Assembly (NCBI RefSeq): GCF_000614975.1
Contig: NZ_BALM01000016.1
Location: 26,476-90,475, forward strand
Origin: Shewanella marina JCM 15074
Lineage (GTDB): Bacteria > Pseudomonadota > Gammaproteobacteria > Enterobacterales > Shewanellaceae
Direction of reading: 5' to 3'
Length of the DNA stretch: 64,000 nucleotides
Positions within the stretch are counted from its first letter, which is position 1. Every line of letters starts with the position of its first letter. This document shows, one piece after another, positions 18,412 to 31,404 of this stretch. Under the pieces are notes generated by a model. It had not been told where the DNA came from. It ran no database searches and worked only from the letters and a program-made list of their open reading frames with translations. A program made the position numbers and the translations under genes.

Positions 18412-19149
18412 TTATAAACGTTGACGCACAGCTTCAAATAAACAGATACCAGTCGCAACTGACACGTTCAAACTTGATACGCTGCCTGACATAGGAATCG
18501 ATACTAAGGTATCGCAACCTTCACGAGTCAATCGACGTAAACCTTTGCCTTCAGCCCCCATAGCAATCGCTAATGGGCCCTTTAGGTCAGCTTGGTATAG
18601 ATTACAATCTGCTTCACCCGCAGTACCGATAATCCACACGCCTTTCTCTTGTAGATGGCGCATAGTACGTGCAAGGTTGGTCACTTGAAATAACGGTACT
18701 GTTTCAGCCGCGCCACAAGCAACCTTACTGACTACTGGAGTTAAACCTACAGAGTTATCCTTAGGCACAATTACACCTTGTACGCCAGCTGCATCAGCAT
18801 TACGTAAACATGCACCTAAGTTATGCGGATCAGTAACACCATCTAGAATTAATAAAAATGGCACATCAGTCTTGGCTAATAATGCATCTAAATGGCTTTC
18901 ATTTAGTTGTTTTGCCGCTTTTACACGTACTACAACACCTTGGTGCTGTGAACTATCTGCTTTATCATCTAATGTTTTACGTGAAGCCTGCTGGGCAGAC
19001 ACACCAAAATCACGAGCCGCATTAATTATTGGCATTAAGCGATCGTCTTGACGACCTTGTAGTAGCCACATTTCAAGAATACGCTCAGGCGCATTATTTA
19101 ATAAAGCTTCCACTGCGTGAATACCAAAAACAATATCATTTTTTTTCAT
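18412..19149 (-). CDS. rlmB: 23S rRNA (guanosine-2'-O)-methyltransferase RlmB
   Basis: RlmB methylates Gm2251 in the peptidyl-transferase loop. The 245-residue SPOUT protein has an N-terminal substrate-binding part ([10 protein letters not shown]) and the SpoU motifs [28 protein letters not shown] and [15 protein letters not shown] forming the trefoil knot and SAM site. It starts immediately after the rnr stop (TAAATG), as in E. coli, so it is co-transcribed with rnr. Confidence 0.97.
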   Translation of the reverse strand: MKKNDIVFGIHAVEALLNNAPERILEMWLLQGRQDDRLMPIINAARDFGVSAQQASRKTLDDKADSSQHQGVVVRVKAAKQLNESHLDALLAKTDVPFLLILDGVTDPHNLGACLRNADAAGVQGVIVPKDNSVGLTPVVSKVACGAAETVPLFQVTNLARTMRHLQEKGVWIIGTAGEADCNLYQADLKGPLAIAMGAEGKGLRRLTREGCDTLVSIPMSGSVSSLNVSVATGICLFEAVRQRL

Positions 19150-21611
19150 TTACTTACGTCTCGCTTTACCAGCAGTACTGGTACGTTTACTTGGGCGTTT
19201 GATTGATTTACCCGGTTTATCTGAAGCCTTAGCTCGCTTAGGTGCTGACTTTGATTTACCAGCAGCCTTGGACTTTGAACCCGACTTTTTAGGCTTAGTT
19301 GCGCCACGAGTTGATTTATCTTTAGCTGATGAATCAGACTTAGCTGCTTTAGCACCTTCAAGGTTGGCACGTTCTCTGGCTGTTAATGGCTTACCCGCTC
19401 GATTACGGCGGCGTATTTTACCTTCATCACCAATCATAATCAGATCAATTTGACGGTCATCTAAATTAACTGCTGCAACTTTAACCGATACAGCATCACC
19501 AATTTGATAAATTTGGCCAGAACTCTCACCGATTAAGCGTTGACGACTTGGATCATATTGATAATAGTCGCTACCCAAGCTAGAGATATGCACTAAACCA
19601 TCGATAAATAGCTCATCTAAACGAACAAATAAGCCGAAGCTAGTGACCGATGCAACCACCGCAGTGAAGGTATCTCCAACATGATCTTGCATAAACTCAC
19701 ATTTAAGCCAATCACTTACGTCACGGGTTGCTTCGTCGGCGCGGCGCTCTGTGTTAGAACATTCTTCACCAAGTAAATCTAAGTCTTCAATCTGATAGTT
19801 ATAACCACCATCTTGAGTCCATTTTTCTTTATTATCGTTATGCTCTTTAGTCAGTAGATAACGAATAACACGGTGTAAAATTAAGTCAGGGTAACGACGA
19901 ATTGGCGAGGTAAAGTGCGAGTATGCCTCTAACGCTAAACCAAAGTGACCTTCATTGTCCGGTGTATAACTTGCTTGACGCATAGAACGTAGCAGCATCA
20001 CTTGGATAAGTTCAGCATCCGTACGGCCTTGCACTTGTTCCATTACCGCTTGATAGTCTGCAGGAGTAGGCTCTAAACCGCCTCCCATCGTAATACCACG
20101 CTCAGCTAAAAACTCTTTAACTTGAGTTAATTTCTGTTCAGATGGAGCCTCATGCACACGGTATAACACTTCGCCTTTATTTTTAATGACAAACTTAGCC
20201 GCAGCAACGTTTGCCATAATCATGCACTCTTCAATGATCTTATGTGCTTGATTACGACCACGCGGCACAATACGTTCAATCTTACGTTGTTCATTAAAGA
20301 TAAATTGAGTTTCTAAAGTTTCAAATGCAATAGCGCCACGTTCAGCACGCAACTCATCTAAAGTAAGATATAAGCTTTGTAATGTTTGTAAATGAGGAAA
20401 AACTTGCTGGTATTGCTCAGCAACCTCACCGCCTTCAAGCATATCGGCAACTTGGGTATAAGTTAAACGCGCATGAGAATGCATCACCGCAGGATAAAAC
20501 TTATAACCAGACAATTTACCATTAGCAGAAATTGTCATCTCCGCCACCATACATAAACGATCAACATGTGGATTAAGTGAACATAATCCATTTGATAGTT
20601 TTTCAGGCAGCATTGGGATCACTTGCGATGGGAAGTAAACAGAGTTACCACGCTACGCGCTTCTTTATCTAATGCAGAATCTGTACGTACGTAATGACTC
20701 ACATCTGCAATAGCAACCCATAGACGCCAACCACCGCCACGCTTCTTCTCAGCATAAACTGCATCATCAAAGTCACGTGCATCTTCGCCATCAATAGTCA
20801 CTAATGGCAAATGACGTAGGTCAACACGACCGGGTTCAACCTTTTCGGCTTCTGTCACTTCATCCGGAATACGGCGTAATTTCTTTTCAATATTTGGTGA
20901 CCAAGTATGTGGCAAATCATAATTGCGCAGCGCAATTTCGATCTCCATACCCGGCGCCATCTGTTGTCCTAAAACTTCAGTGACTTTACCAGCCGCCTTA
21001 ACATAACGACCTGGGCGGCGTGTCAGTTCAATGACTACAACATCACCTTGACGCGCACCATTACGATCTTCATTGGCAATCAAGATCTCTTGGGTGATTC
21101 GCTTATCATCTGCAATAACAAATGCCATGCCAGAATCGACGTGGAAACGCCCCACTAATGCAGCGGCACGTTCACTCACTAAGCGTACAATTCGCGCATC
21201 ACGGCGACCACGGCGATCTGTACCCGCTTTTTGTGCCAGTACTTTGTCACCATGGAAATACAGCATCATATCTCGGTTAGAGATATAGAGATCATCACCG
21301 CCTTCATCCGGACGGAAGAAACCAAAGCCATCACGATGGCCAAGTACGGTGCCGCACATCAGATCCATACGTTCAGGTAAACCATAGCTGTGGCCACGGG
21401 TATAAACTAACTCACCATCACGCTCCATCGCGCGAAGGCGACGACGTAAGGCTTCTAATTGCTCTTCATCAGTAATATTTAATGCAGCCGCAACATTTTC
21501 GCGACTGACAGGGGATGTTTGAGAGCGCAAATAGTCCAAAATATATTCGCGACTAGGAATGGGATTGTCGTACTTATTCTGTTCACGCTCAAAATGAGGG
21601 TCTTGTATCAT
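19150..21611 (-). pseudogene. rnr: Ribonuclease R, one frameshift
   Basis: RNase R is a processive 3'-5' exoribonuclease that degrades structured RNA. The repaired product has about 820 residues. From the N-terminus it has a winged-helix part, cold-shock domains, the RNB catalytic domain (DGEDARDFDDAVYAE with its metal-binding Asp residues), then an S1 domain and a long Lys/Ser-rich tail. The break is at about 20651, inside RNB: one C is missing so that [13 protein letters not shown] becomes EARSVVTLF and a stop. Sequencing error is likely, since rnr with rlmB is a conserved unit. Confidence 0.9.
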
Positions 21612-21652
21612 TCATGTTCCAAAAATTTTAGTTCAAGCCCTTGCTTGAACAT

Positions 21653-22297
21653 TTAATAACTGCGCAAATACACTTTTTGGGCCCGTGCTACGGCACTATC
21701 GGGCATCTTTGTTGCGAGTACTTGCAATAATTTGTGTGCCTTCTTTTTTGTCGCACTATCGGCAAATACCTGATTATAAAGCCAGTGATATGCCAGTTCG
21801 TAATCTAGCGGACTACCAAAGCCCTGTCCTAGTAACTCAACTAATATCAACTGTGCAGGTAAATCACCTCCTGCGGCGGCTGGCAATGCATAATGTACTG
21901 CCCGCGATTTATCTTTAATCACATATTTACCATCACGGTAATATTGCGCCAACTTCACTAAAGCCTCTGGGCTTCCTTGTTCTGCTGACTGCATTAACTG
22001 CTTCATTCCCCTTGCAGGATTAGCCTTAACACACACACCATGGTTAAGCATCTCTCCCCATAAAAATTGGTACAAGGGCTCTGTAAGCACTTCGGCATTC
22101 GCTCTTATGTCATTCACTAATTGACATCGATCTGCGGTTACCTGTTGTAGATATTGATTATCACGAATTAATTCTAGCAATTGTGCATCAGTATAGATAT
22201 GCACCGCTATAATTTGCTTGTTATCTTGTTGCTGATCTACAGCATACGCCTGTGAAAATGGTAATAACAATAGTGCTAATAAAAAATAAACTAACAT
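21653..22297 (-). CDS. motX: Sodium-type polar flagellar motor protein MotX (Sel1-like repeats)
   Basis: MotX is a periplasmic protein of the T-ring that holds sodium-driven stator complexes at the polar flagellar motor of Vibrio and Shewanella. The protein (214 residues) has a signal peptide ending near AYAVD, then the MotX-like YTDAQLLELIRDNQYLQQV, DRCQLVNDI and two to three Sel1-type repeats (GMKQLMQSAEQGSPEAL, RAVHYALPAAAGGDLPAQL), and SPLDYELAYHWLY. The rnr-motX-purA position matches Shewanella. ATG 22297 fits GAGGG spacing; ATG 22309 is the alternative. A generic Sel1 protein is the other reading. Confidence 0.82.
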   Translation of the reverse strand: MLVYFLLALLLLPFSQAYAVDQQQDNKQIIAVHIYTDAQLLELIRDNQYLQQVTADRCQLVNDIRANAEVLTEPLYQFLWGEMLNHGVCVKANPARGMKQLMQSAEQGSPEALVKLAQYYRDGKYVIKDKSRAVHYALPAAAGGDLPAQLILVELLGQGFGSPLDYELAYHWLYNQVFADSATKKKAHKLLQVLATKMPDSAVARAQKVYLRSY

Positions 22298-22406
22298 AAA
22301 CTCCCTCATCCCTAAGTTATGCCTAACTATATTACTATCGGCACAGCCAAGTTTTACTGAAGTTGATGTTAGTTTACTGAATGCTGACTCTGGTCAAAAT
22401 CTCAAT

Positions 22407-22431
22407 AAAAAGGCCGCTTAGCGCGGCCCTT
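22407..22431 (-). terminator. Terminator after purA
   Basis: Read leftward, GGGCCGC / GCGGCC hairpin then TTTTTATTG, directly after the purA stop. Confidence 0.8.
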
Positions 22432-22437
22432 AATCGA

Positions 22438-23766
<1,329 letters not shown>

Positions 23767-23798
23767 TTAGCAGACTTTAGGGGGGCAATGGCAAGTGT

Positions 23799-23987
23799 TT
23801 ATAAAAAAATAATCATCAGAACGACACCAACTGTCACCATACACCCCGCTAAGCGACGCAAGATTTCTGGGTTTTGCTTTGATAAATCAAATAGATAAGA
23901 CTGCCATTTGTGAGTAAAAAATAATGGCCCTATCCCTTCAATAATTAGCACTAACGCCAAAGCGACAACAATAACTTGTAAACTCAT
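23799..23987 (-). CDS. DUF2065 small membrane protein (YjeT-like)
   Basis: The 62-residue protein has two hydrophobic segments (about 4-24 and 43-61) around a short polar stretch with PEILRRLAG, the pattern of the DUF2065 family. In E. coli it lies next to purA in the hfl operon, and here it also precedes purA. The function is unknown. Confidence 0.88.
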   Translation of the reverse strand: MSLQVIVVALALVLIIEGIGPLFFTHKWQSYLFDLSKQNPEILRRLAGCMVTVGVVLMIIFL

Positions 23988-24047
23988 ATCACCATTGTTC
24001 TCATTTTAAGTCTAATCAAGCACCCATATTCTTGAATTATGGATAAT

Positions 24048-24076
24048 AAAAAACCCAGCAAAAGCTGGGTTTTTTG
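24048..24076 (-). terminator. Terminator after rpsI
   Basis: Read leftward, AACCCAGC / GCTGGGTT hairpin followed by six T, just past the rpsI stop. Confidence 0.85.
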
Positions 24077-24092
24077 GAATTCTGAAAACGAA

Positions 24093-24485
24093 TTAACGCT
24101 TAGAGAACTGTGGCTTACGACGAGCTTTACGTAGACCAACTTTCTTACGTTCAACTTGACGAGCATCACGAGTAACGAAACCAGCAGCACGTAGTGCAGG
24201 ACGCATAGCTTCATCTAATTCCATAAGTGCACGTGTAATACCGTGACGGATTGCACCCGCTTGACCAGTGATACCACCGCCCTTAACAGTTACATAGATG
24301 TCTAGCTTTTCAGTCATTTCAACTAGTTCTAATGGCTGACGAACAACCATACGAGCAGTTTCACGACCAAAATATACGTCTAGAGGACGTTGGTTTACGA
24401 TGATGTTACCACTACCTGCTTTAGCGAATACGCGAGCAGTTGATGTTTTACGACGGCCAGTGCCGTAGTATTGAGTTGCAGACAT
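24093..24485 (-). CDS. rpsI: 30S ribosomal protein S9
   Basis: The 130-residue basic protein begins [19 protein letters not shown] and ends [14 protein letters not shown], the S9 tail that reaches the P-site tRNA. It follows rplM by 14 bases in the usual rplM-rpsI pair. Confidence 0.98.
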   Translation of the reverse strand: MSATQYYGTGRRKTSTARVFAKAGSGNIIVNQRPLDVYFGRETARMVVRQPLELVEMTEKLDIYVTVKGGGITGQAGAIRHGITRALMELDEAMRPALRAAGFVTRDARQVERKKVGLRKARRKPQFSKR

Positions 24486-24499
24486 TTGCTTACTCCCGT

Positions 24500-24928
24500 T
24501 TAGATATCAAGAACTTGTGGTTGTTGTGCAGCATGGTTATGCTCTGTACCAGCGTAAACTTTAAGCTTACGGAACATAGCACGGCCCAGAGGACCTTTTG
24601 GTAACATACCTTTAACCGCTTTCTCAATAATCATTTCTGGCTTGTGAGCCTGTAGCTTTTCGAAGCTGATTTGCTTGATGCCACCTACCCAACCAGAATG
24701 CGAGTAGTAAATCTTGCCTTTTGCTTTGTTGCCAGTAACAGCTACTTTTTCAGCGTTAATAACGATGATGTAGTCACCAGTATCTACGTGAGGAGTGTAT
24801 TCTGCTTTATGCTTACCACGTAAACGGGCAGCGATCTCAGTAGCGATACGACCTAATGTTTTGCCGTCAGCGTCGACGACGAACCAGTCACGAGTTACAG
24901 TTTCTGGCGTTGCAGTAAAAGTCTTCAT
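24500..24928 (-). CDS. rplM: 50S ribosomal protein L13
   Basis: The 142-residue protein carries the L13 pattern [33 protein letters not shown] and MLPKGPLGR. It is first in the rplM-rpsI operon. L13 represses its own mRNA in E. coli, and the 5' leader here could serve this. Confidence 0.98.
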   Translation of the reverse strand: MKTFTATPETVTRDWFVVDADGKTLGRIATEIAARLRGKHKAEYTPHVDTGDYIIVINAEKVAVTGNKAKGKIYYSHSGWVGGIKQISFEKLQAHKPEMIIEKAVKGMLPKGPLGRAMFRKLKVYAGTEHNHAAQQPQVLDI

Positions 24929-25245
24929 TATAACAAAAACCCAAAGTTAAATTCGTTTAAAATGCCAACTGGATAATTCCAGATAACACAAAAATGCCAT
25001 TTCCCGCCCCTTCGAGCAAGAATTATAGGCTTACAATCCGCCCTATTGGCGGAGTAACGTGGGCAGGTGGCGGATTATACATAAAGGTGATGTAAAAATC
25101 ATCTCTTTTTTTATACCGATCAGCAAAAATAACTACTGACAGATTATCTGCCTAAAAATCGTTACCCAGCCGAGTATTGTAACCTATTTATACTGAGATC
25201 CCCAAGTAACCATAGCCGCTTATTTGCAAGAATTTTTCAATTAGA
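24929..25245. promoter_or_regulatory. Leader and promoter region of rplM; no gene seen
   Basis: The 317 bases between rplM and zapE contain GC-richer patches around 25000-25075 with GCGG/CCGC complementary segments, consistent with a structured rplM leader and promoter. zapE (leftward, stop at 25246) also ends into this region. I see no clear terminator for zapE and no open frame. Confidence 0.45.
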
Positions 25246-26361
25246 TTATGGAATATGCGCTAATGCTAAATATTGCTCAGACTGCATTTCAATTAGCCTT
25301 GAACGGCAACGCTTAAATTCAAACTCAAGTAAGCCACCAACATAGATATCAGCTAATGCCACTTCGGCTGAAATAATCAATTTAACTTGCCGCTCATAAA
25401 ACTCATCAACCATAGCTAAAAATCGCCGAGCAATGTCATCTCCAGTTGATTGTGCGCCCATTTGCTCTACATTACAGAGCAATACTGTATGGTAACAACG
25501 TGCTATTTCCATATAATCACGTTGACTCCGAGGACCATCGCAAACCGCCCTAAAATCAAACCAAACCACTCCTTGAGCGTGTTGTCTGGTTGCGATTGCA
25601 CGACCATCAATGTGTAACTCGGTGGTCTCTAGCATTTCATCACCCGTTAATAATTTAAAATAACGAGCAAGATTATCAGTGGCTTTCTGATCTAGTGGAA
25701 AATGATAGATTTCGGCCTGTTGCAAAGTCCGCAAACGATAGTCAACGCCAGCGTCCACATTTAATATTTGGCAATGCAGGTTTATCAAGGCGATCGCTGG
25801 TAAAAATCGCGCCCGCTGCAGACCATTACGATATAGCTCATCTGGAATGATATTAGATGTTGCGACTAACACGACCCCTTCTGCAAATAGCGCTTCAAAT
25901 AAAGTACCAAGCAACATCGCATCGGTAATGTCAGAGACAAAGAATTCATCAAAACAGATCACTCGGTACTGCTTTGCCATCTCTTTTGCAATAACAGGTA
26001 ATGGATCTTGAATCCCTTTGCGTTGGTTCAACTGCTGATGCAGCTGATACATAAAATGGTGAAAATGTGCTCTTAATTTTTGCTCAATTGGCAGCGCTTC
26101 ATAAAAAGCATCCATTAAATAGGTCTTGCCACGACCGACTCCGCCCCACATATAAAGTCCCTGCACAGGCTTTAATGATGTGAGGCCGAGTCGCATCAGT
26201 AATTTTGACAAGCCCGTTTGAGGATGACTATTTTCAATTAACTGCTGATACACCCGTTGCAATGCAAAAACAGCTTGTTCTTGCGCCGCATCATAATTGA
26301 AATCATCGCTAAGCAAATCTTGTTGATATCGCTGCAGCGGCGATGCCAAAACTTCCTTCAT
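25246..26361 (-). CDS. zapE: Cell division protein ZapE (AFG1-like ATPase)
   Basis: ZapE is a membrane-associated ATPase that acts on the FtsZ ring during constriction. The 371-residue protein has Walker A GGVGRGKTYLMDAF and Walker B VICFDEFFVSDITDA with the expected HFHHFM segment between. Length is typical. It is divergent from zapG, as in many gammaproteobacteria, and upstream of rplM on the same strand. Confidence 0.95.
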   Translation of the reverse strand: MKEVLASPLQRYQQDLLSDDFNYDAAQEQAVFALQRVYQQLIENSHPQTGLSKLLMRLGLTSLKPVQGLYMWGGVGRGKTYLMDAFYEALPIEQKLRAHFHHFMYQLHQQLNQRKGIQDPLPVIAKEMAKQYRVICFDEFFVSDITDAMLLGTLFEALFAEGVVLVATSNIIPDELYRNGLQRARFLPAIALINLHCQILNVDAGVDYRLRTLQQAEIYHFPLDQKATDNLARYFKLLTGDEMLETTELHIDGRAIATRQHAQGVVWFDFRAVCDGPRSQRDYMEIARCYHTVLLCNVEQMGAQSTGDDIARRFLAMVDEFYERQVKLIISAEVALADIYVGGLLEFEFKRCRSRLIEMQSEQYLALAHIP

Positions 26362-26477
26362 ATTATTGTATCTTCCTTAAAATGAGAACTTAAAGACCAT
26401 TTGGCGGTTTAACAGTATCACCTCATCTAATTGCAAGGTATATTAAGCCTTTATAGAAATTACTAGGTTTAAAACTT

Positions 26478-26834
26478 ATGGATTGGCCCCTTACAATAGC
26501 TGCATTTATTATCGGTTTAGCACTTGGTTACGTTGGCAGAACAGTTTTTAATAAAAAGGGTTATAAAACCGAGCAAGATAAAGCAATCGAACAAACTAAA
26601 TATGAATTTAGTCAATATAAAGAAGAGGTACAAGACCACTTCGCAATGCAACACCAACAGCTCAATCAACTCAGCCAGCAGTTGAGCCAGCTTAATAAAC
26701 AGTGGAATGAAGCCGCAGGCGTACTTGATCCACAAGAAAACTACAAACCACTACCCACATTGGAGCTTAACCAAGTAAGTAATGAAGCAGTTGAGACGAA
26801 AGCACCGCCGGAGTTAACTGTCGTTGATAAATAA
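26478..26834 (+). CDS. zapG: ZapG / YhcB family envelope protein (DUF1043)
   Basis: The 118-residue protein has one N-terminal membrane helix (PLTIAAFIIGLALGYVGR) and then a cytoplasmic coiled-coil rich in Gln (QHQQLNQLSQQLSQLNKQW), as in E. coli YhcB/ZapG, which takes part in envelope growth and division. Its place beside zapE and degQ is conserved. The order zapG-degQ-degS suggests grouping but a 130-base gap separates degQ. Confidence 0.92.
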   Translation: MDWPLTIAAFIIGLALGYVGRTVFNKKGYKTEQDKAIEQTKYEFSQYKEEVQDHFAMQHQQLNQLSQQLSQLNKQWNEAAGVLDPQENYKPLPTLELNQVSNEAVETKAPPELTVVDK

Positions 26835-26964
26835 TTTATCAACTGTTAGTGAACTTTTGCAGTATAAACAACCTCTCAATACATACAATAGCAACATCTA
26901 TCGAGCATTAAATTAACAATTATACCTAATCACTGTTTTAAATTATGTTTGGAGCAATGAATCT

Positions 26965-28317
26965 ATGAAATTAAAACGATCTCTGTTATCCGCCGCCTTA
27001 CTCGGTTCAAGTTTATTTATTTTGCCATCGACCTCTTATGCAGCATTACCTTTCGCTGTCGATGGTGAACAACTTCCAAGTCTTGCCCCGATGTTAGCGC
27101 GTACAACACCTGCAGTTGTCTCTGTTTCAGTTGCCGGCACTCATGTTTCGAAACAACAGTTACCAGATATGTTTCGTTATTTCTTTGGGCCAAATGCACC
27201 GCGGGAACAAGTGCAAGAGCGGCCTTTTAGAGGCTTAGGTTCTGGGGTCATCATAGATGCTGATGAAGGCTATATCGTTACCAATAATCATGTCATTGAT
27301 GGTGCAGATGAAATTATAATAGGCCTACATGACGGCCGCGAGGTTGATGCAAAACTTATAGGTACTGATGCCGAAGCGGATATTGCGTTATTACAGATTA
27401 AAGCAAAAAATTTAACTGAAATTAAAAAGGCTAATTCAGATAAATTACGTGTAGGCGATTTTACCGTCGCCATTGGTAATCCTTTTGGTCTAGGTCAAAC
27501 GGTGACTTCTGGTATCGTGAGCGCGTTAGGCCGCAGCGGCCTCGGCATCGAAATGCTAGAAAACTTTATTCAAACCGATGCCGCCATTAATAGTGGAAAC
27601 TCTGGTGGTGCACTGGTTAACCTTAACGGTGAGCTAATCGGTATTAATACCGCTATTGTTGGCCCTGGTGGCGGTAATGTAGGGATTGGCTTTGCGATTC
27701 CTGCCAATATGATGCACAACTTAGTTGAGCAAATTATTGAACACGGCGAGGTTCGCCGGGGTGTACTTGGTGTAATGGGCCGCGACTTAGACAGTAAATT
27801 AGCAGAAGGCTTTGGACTTGACTCTCAATATGGCGCTTTCGTTAGCGAAGTGCTACCTGATAGTGCCGCTGCTAAAGCCAATATTAAAGCTGGCGATATT
27901 ATTACCAGTATTAATGGCGTCAAAATAAAAAGCTTCCATGAAGTACGAGCCAAGATTGGTACGTTAGGCGCTGGGGCAAAAGTAAAACTCGGATTAATCC
28001 GTGATGGTAAACAACGTACCGTCACAGCAACACTTGGTAACGCCGAGCAAACGAGCAGCGATAAAGCAGAACTGATCCATCCAATGCTCGCTGGAGCAAT
28101 CTTAAAAAATAACTCAGACGGGATTGAAATAACTGAAATAAGCAAAGGTTCACCTGCTGCAGAAAACGGCTTACAAAAGGGCGATTTAATTGTGGGAGTT
28201 AACCGTCATAAAATTGATAACTTAAAACAGTTAAAAGAGAGACTCAAAGATCAATCTAATGTCGCTGCATTAAAAATTGTTAGAGATAATAACTTACTTT
28301 ATCTTGTCCTAAGGTAA
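26965..28317 (+). CDS. degQ: Periplasmic serine endoprotease DegQ (DegP/HtrA family)
   Basis: DegQ degrades misfolded periplasmic proteins and can act as a chaperone. The 450-residue protein has a signal peptide (cleavage near SYAAL), the catalytic triad His109 (TNNHVID), Asp139 (EADIAL) and Ser213 (GNSGGAL), then two PDZ domains in the C-terminal half (GAFVSEVLPDSAA; GIEITEISKGSPAA). Two PDZ domains and the short LA-loop-free N-part favour DegQ over DegS. A TTTGGAGCAATGAATCT ribosome site precedes the ATG. Confidence 0.96.
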   Translation: MKLKRSLLSAALLGSSLFILPSTSYAALPFAVDGEQLPSLAPMLARTTPAVVSVSVAGTHVSKQQLPDMFRYFFGPNAPREQVQERPFRGLGSGVIIDADEGYIVTNNHVIDGADEIIIGLHDGREVDAKLIGTDAEADIALLQIKAKNLTEIKKANSDKLRVGDFTVAIGNPFGLGQTVTSGIVSALGRSGLGIEMLENFIQTDAAINSGNSGGALVNLNGELIGINTAIVGPGGGNVGIGFAIPANMMHNLVEQIIEHGEVRRGVLGVMGRDLDSKLAEGFGLDSQYGAFVSEVLPDSAAAKANIKAGDIITSINGVKIKSFHEVRAKIGTLGAGAKVKLGLIRDGKQRTVTATLGNAEQTSSDKAELIHPMLAGAILKNNSDGIEITEISKGSPAAENGLQKGDLIVGVNRHKIDNLKQLKERLKDQSNVAALKIVRDNNLLYLVLR

Positions 28318-28430
28318 CTCATCCTGCAGCATACGGTAGCTAACAAGCTGCCGTATGCTTTGCCAATAGTATTCCCCTCAATAAACATGGTAATCTAACG
28401 CCCCTTTAATTGATTATTGCAAGCGACAAC

Positions 28431-29503
28431 ATGAAACATGCCCTGCTCTACATTGGTAAAAGCATTTTATTTGGCTTAATCATTGCTGCCATGATCCTAT
28501 TGGCAATTAAATTTACGGGTAATCAAACCCTAGGCCAAGGATTATTGCAACTTCGAGGCCCTAATAACGTCGAGCTATCATTTGCCAATGCAGTTAGAAA
28601 AGCGGCGCCAGCTGTCGTTAACATTTATAGTCTAAGCATTAATCGTAATGAGCCACTGAACTCAGGTTCATTACAAGGTCTAGGTTCTGGCGTGATAATG
28701 AGTGGCCAAGGTTATATTCTAACCAACTACCATGTTATTAAACGTGCAGATGAAATAGTTGTTGCCTTACAAGATGGCCGCCAATTTACCTCAGAAGTCG
28801 TCGGTTCAGATCCCGAAACAGATCTGGCGGTATTAAAAATTGAAGGTGAAAACTTACCTATCGTTCCAGTTAACTTGAATGCTCCAGCTCAAGTGGGCGA
28901 TGTCGTGTTAGCCATTGGTAACCCATACAACTTAGGTCAAACCATTACCCAAGGCATCATCAGTGCGACAGGCCGAAGTGCTTAAGTTCTGGTTACTTAG
29001 ATTTCTTACAAACAGATGCTGCTATTAACGAAGGCAACTCTGGAGGTGCGCTTATTGATACCAGTGGCGAATTAATTGGTATTAATACGGCGGCATTTAA
29101 AATTGGTAGTGATAACGGCAACCATGGTATTAACTTTGCGATTCCAATCAAACTTGCCCACAACATTATGGTCAAGCTGATTAAACATGGACGCGTGATC
29201 CGTGGTGCTCTAGGCATATCGGGTGAAGCCGTGAGCCCAGTAATGGCTCAAATACTTAACTTACCCGATGCGAAAGGCGTGATAGTCACAACAGTAGAGC
29301 CTAATGGCCCTGCCGCCAAAGCAGGCTTAAAACCACGTGACACCATCATTAAATATCAAGATAAAACGATTTCATCAGCAGAAAACCTAATGGATAACGT
29401 GGCCGAAACACCGCCTAATACTAAGGTCAACATGACCATTATCCGCAATGGTAAAGAGATGACTTTACCTGTCACTATTGTGGAAAAGAAGCCTGCAAAA
29501 TGA
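28431..29503 (+). pseudogene. degS: Inner-membrane site-1 protease DegS, one frameshift
   Basis: DegS cuts the anti-sigma factor RseA when it senses unfolded outer-membrane proteins, starting the sigma-E response. The first part has an N-terminal membrane helix, His (LTNYHVI) and Asp (PETDLAVLKI). The second has Ser (NEGNSGGAL) and one PDZ domain. They join into about 358 residues if one G is added at 28979-28980 (GGC instead of GC), giving [15 protein letters not shown]. As DegS is usually needed for viability or stress response, sequencing error is the best explanation. ATG 28431 is preferred over an upstream TTG. Confidence 0.9.
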
Positions 29504-29518
29504 TCATATAACAGACAC

Positions 29519-29549
29519 AAAAAAACCGGCCAATAAGCCGGTTTTTTTA
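29519..29549. terminator. Bidirectional terminator between degS and murA
   Basis: AAACCGGC / GCCGGTTT stem with six-plus A and seven T on either side. Confidence 0.88.
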
Positions 29550-29562
29550 TAAGCAAAATTAA

Positions 29563-30834
<1,272 letters not shown>

Positions 30835-31092
30835 CTACGCTGGCATATTGAAAACTTTTTCGCGTTTCCATTCGGTTGGCGTGAAAGCTTTAATGGTAAG
30901 CGCATGCAATTCACCACTGGTAATATGTTCCATTAATGGCGCATAGATTGCCTGCTGCTTTTTAACTCTGCTCATCTCGGCAAAGCATTCACCAACAGCA
31001 ATCACCTTGTAGTGACTGCCATCGCTGCTGACCTGGACTTCGTCTAAGTTTAGTGCAGTCTGTAAAATCTGTTCTATCTGGTTACAATCCAT
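30835..31092 (-). CDS. ibaG: BolA family iron-sulfur handling protein IbaG
   Basis: The 85-residue BolA-like protein has the GSHYKVIAVGECFAEMSRVKKQQAIY stretch with the invariant Cys/His region that binds Fe-S clusters together with monothiol glutaredoxin. In E. coli IbaG (YrbA) lies between mlaB and murA, as here. It starts 28 bases after mlaB. Confidence 0.95.
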   Translation of the reverse strand: MDCNQIEQILQTALNLDEVQVSSDGSHYKVIAVGECFAEMSRVKKQQAIYAPLMEHITSGELHALTIKAFTPTEWKREKVFNMPA

Positions 31093-31120
31093 GGGATATT
31101 TTACCTATATTAGCCATTTC

Positions 31121-31402
31121 TTATAAGAAGAAATCGTGTAAGTCATATAAATGAATCAATTGGGTTAACTGAGCAGGTGCATTGCACATAACTAGTTTGC
31201 CACCTTGTAGGTGATTGACCGCAACTAATTCCAGCAAGAATGCCACTCCAGCACTATCGCTATACGTTAATTTGGACAGGTTTAAAGATTGACAATCAGC
31301 AGCAATTAAAGTTTTACGCTGTGGCCAAAGTTGTTTCACTTCATCTTGACTTAAGCGGCCAGTTAGATAGCTTACTTGCTGATCAACTTGAATATTCACC
31401 AC
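31121..31402 (-). CDS. mlaB: Phospholipid ABC transporter STAS protein MlaB
   Basis: The 93-residue STAS-domain protein contains SKLTYSDSAGVAFLLELV, the helix around the conserved Ser that contacts MlaF. MlaB stabilises and activates the MlaFE transporter. It overlaps nothing and lies two bases after mlaC in the mlaFEDCB order. Confidence 0.93.
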   Translation of the reverse strand: MVNIQVDQQVSYLTGRLSQDEVKQLWPQRKTLIAADCQSLNLSKLTYSDSAGVAFLLELVAVNHLQGGKLVMCNAPAQLTQLIHLYDLHDFFL

Positions 31403-31404
31403 AA

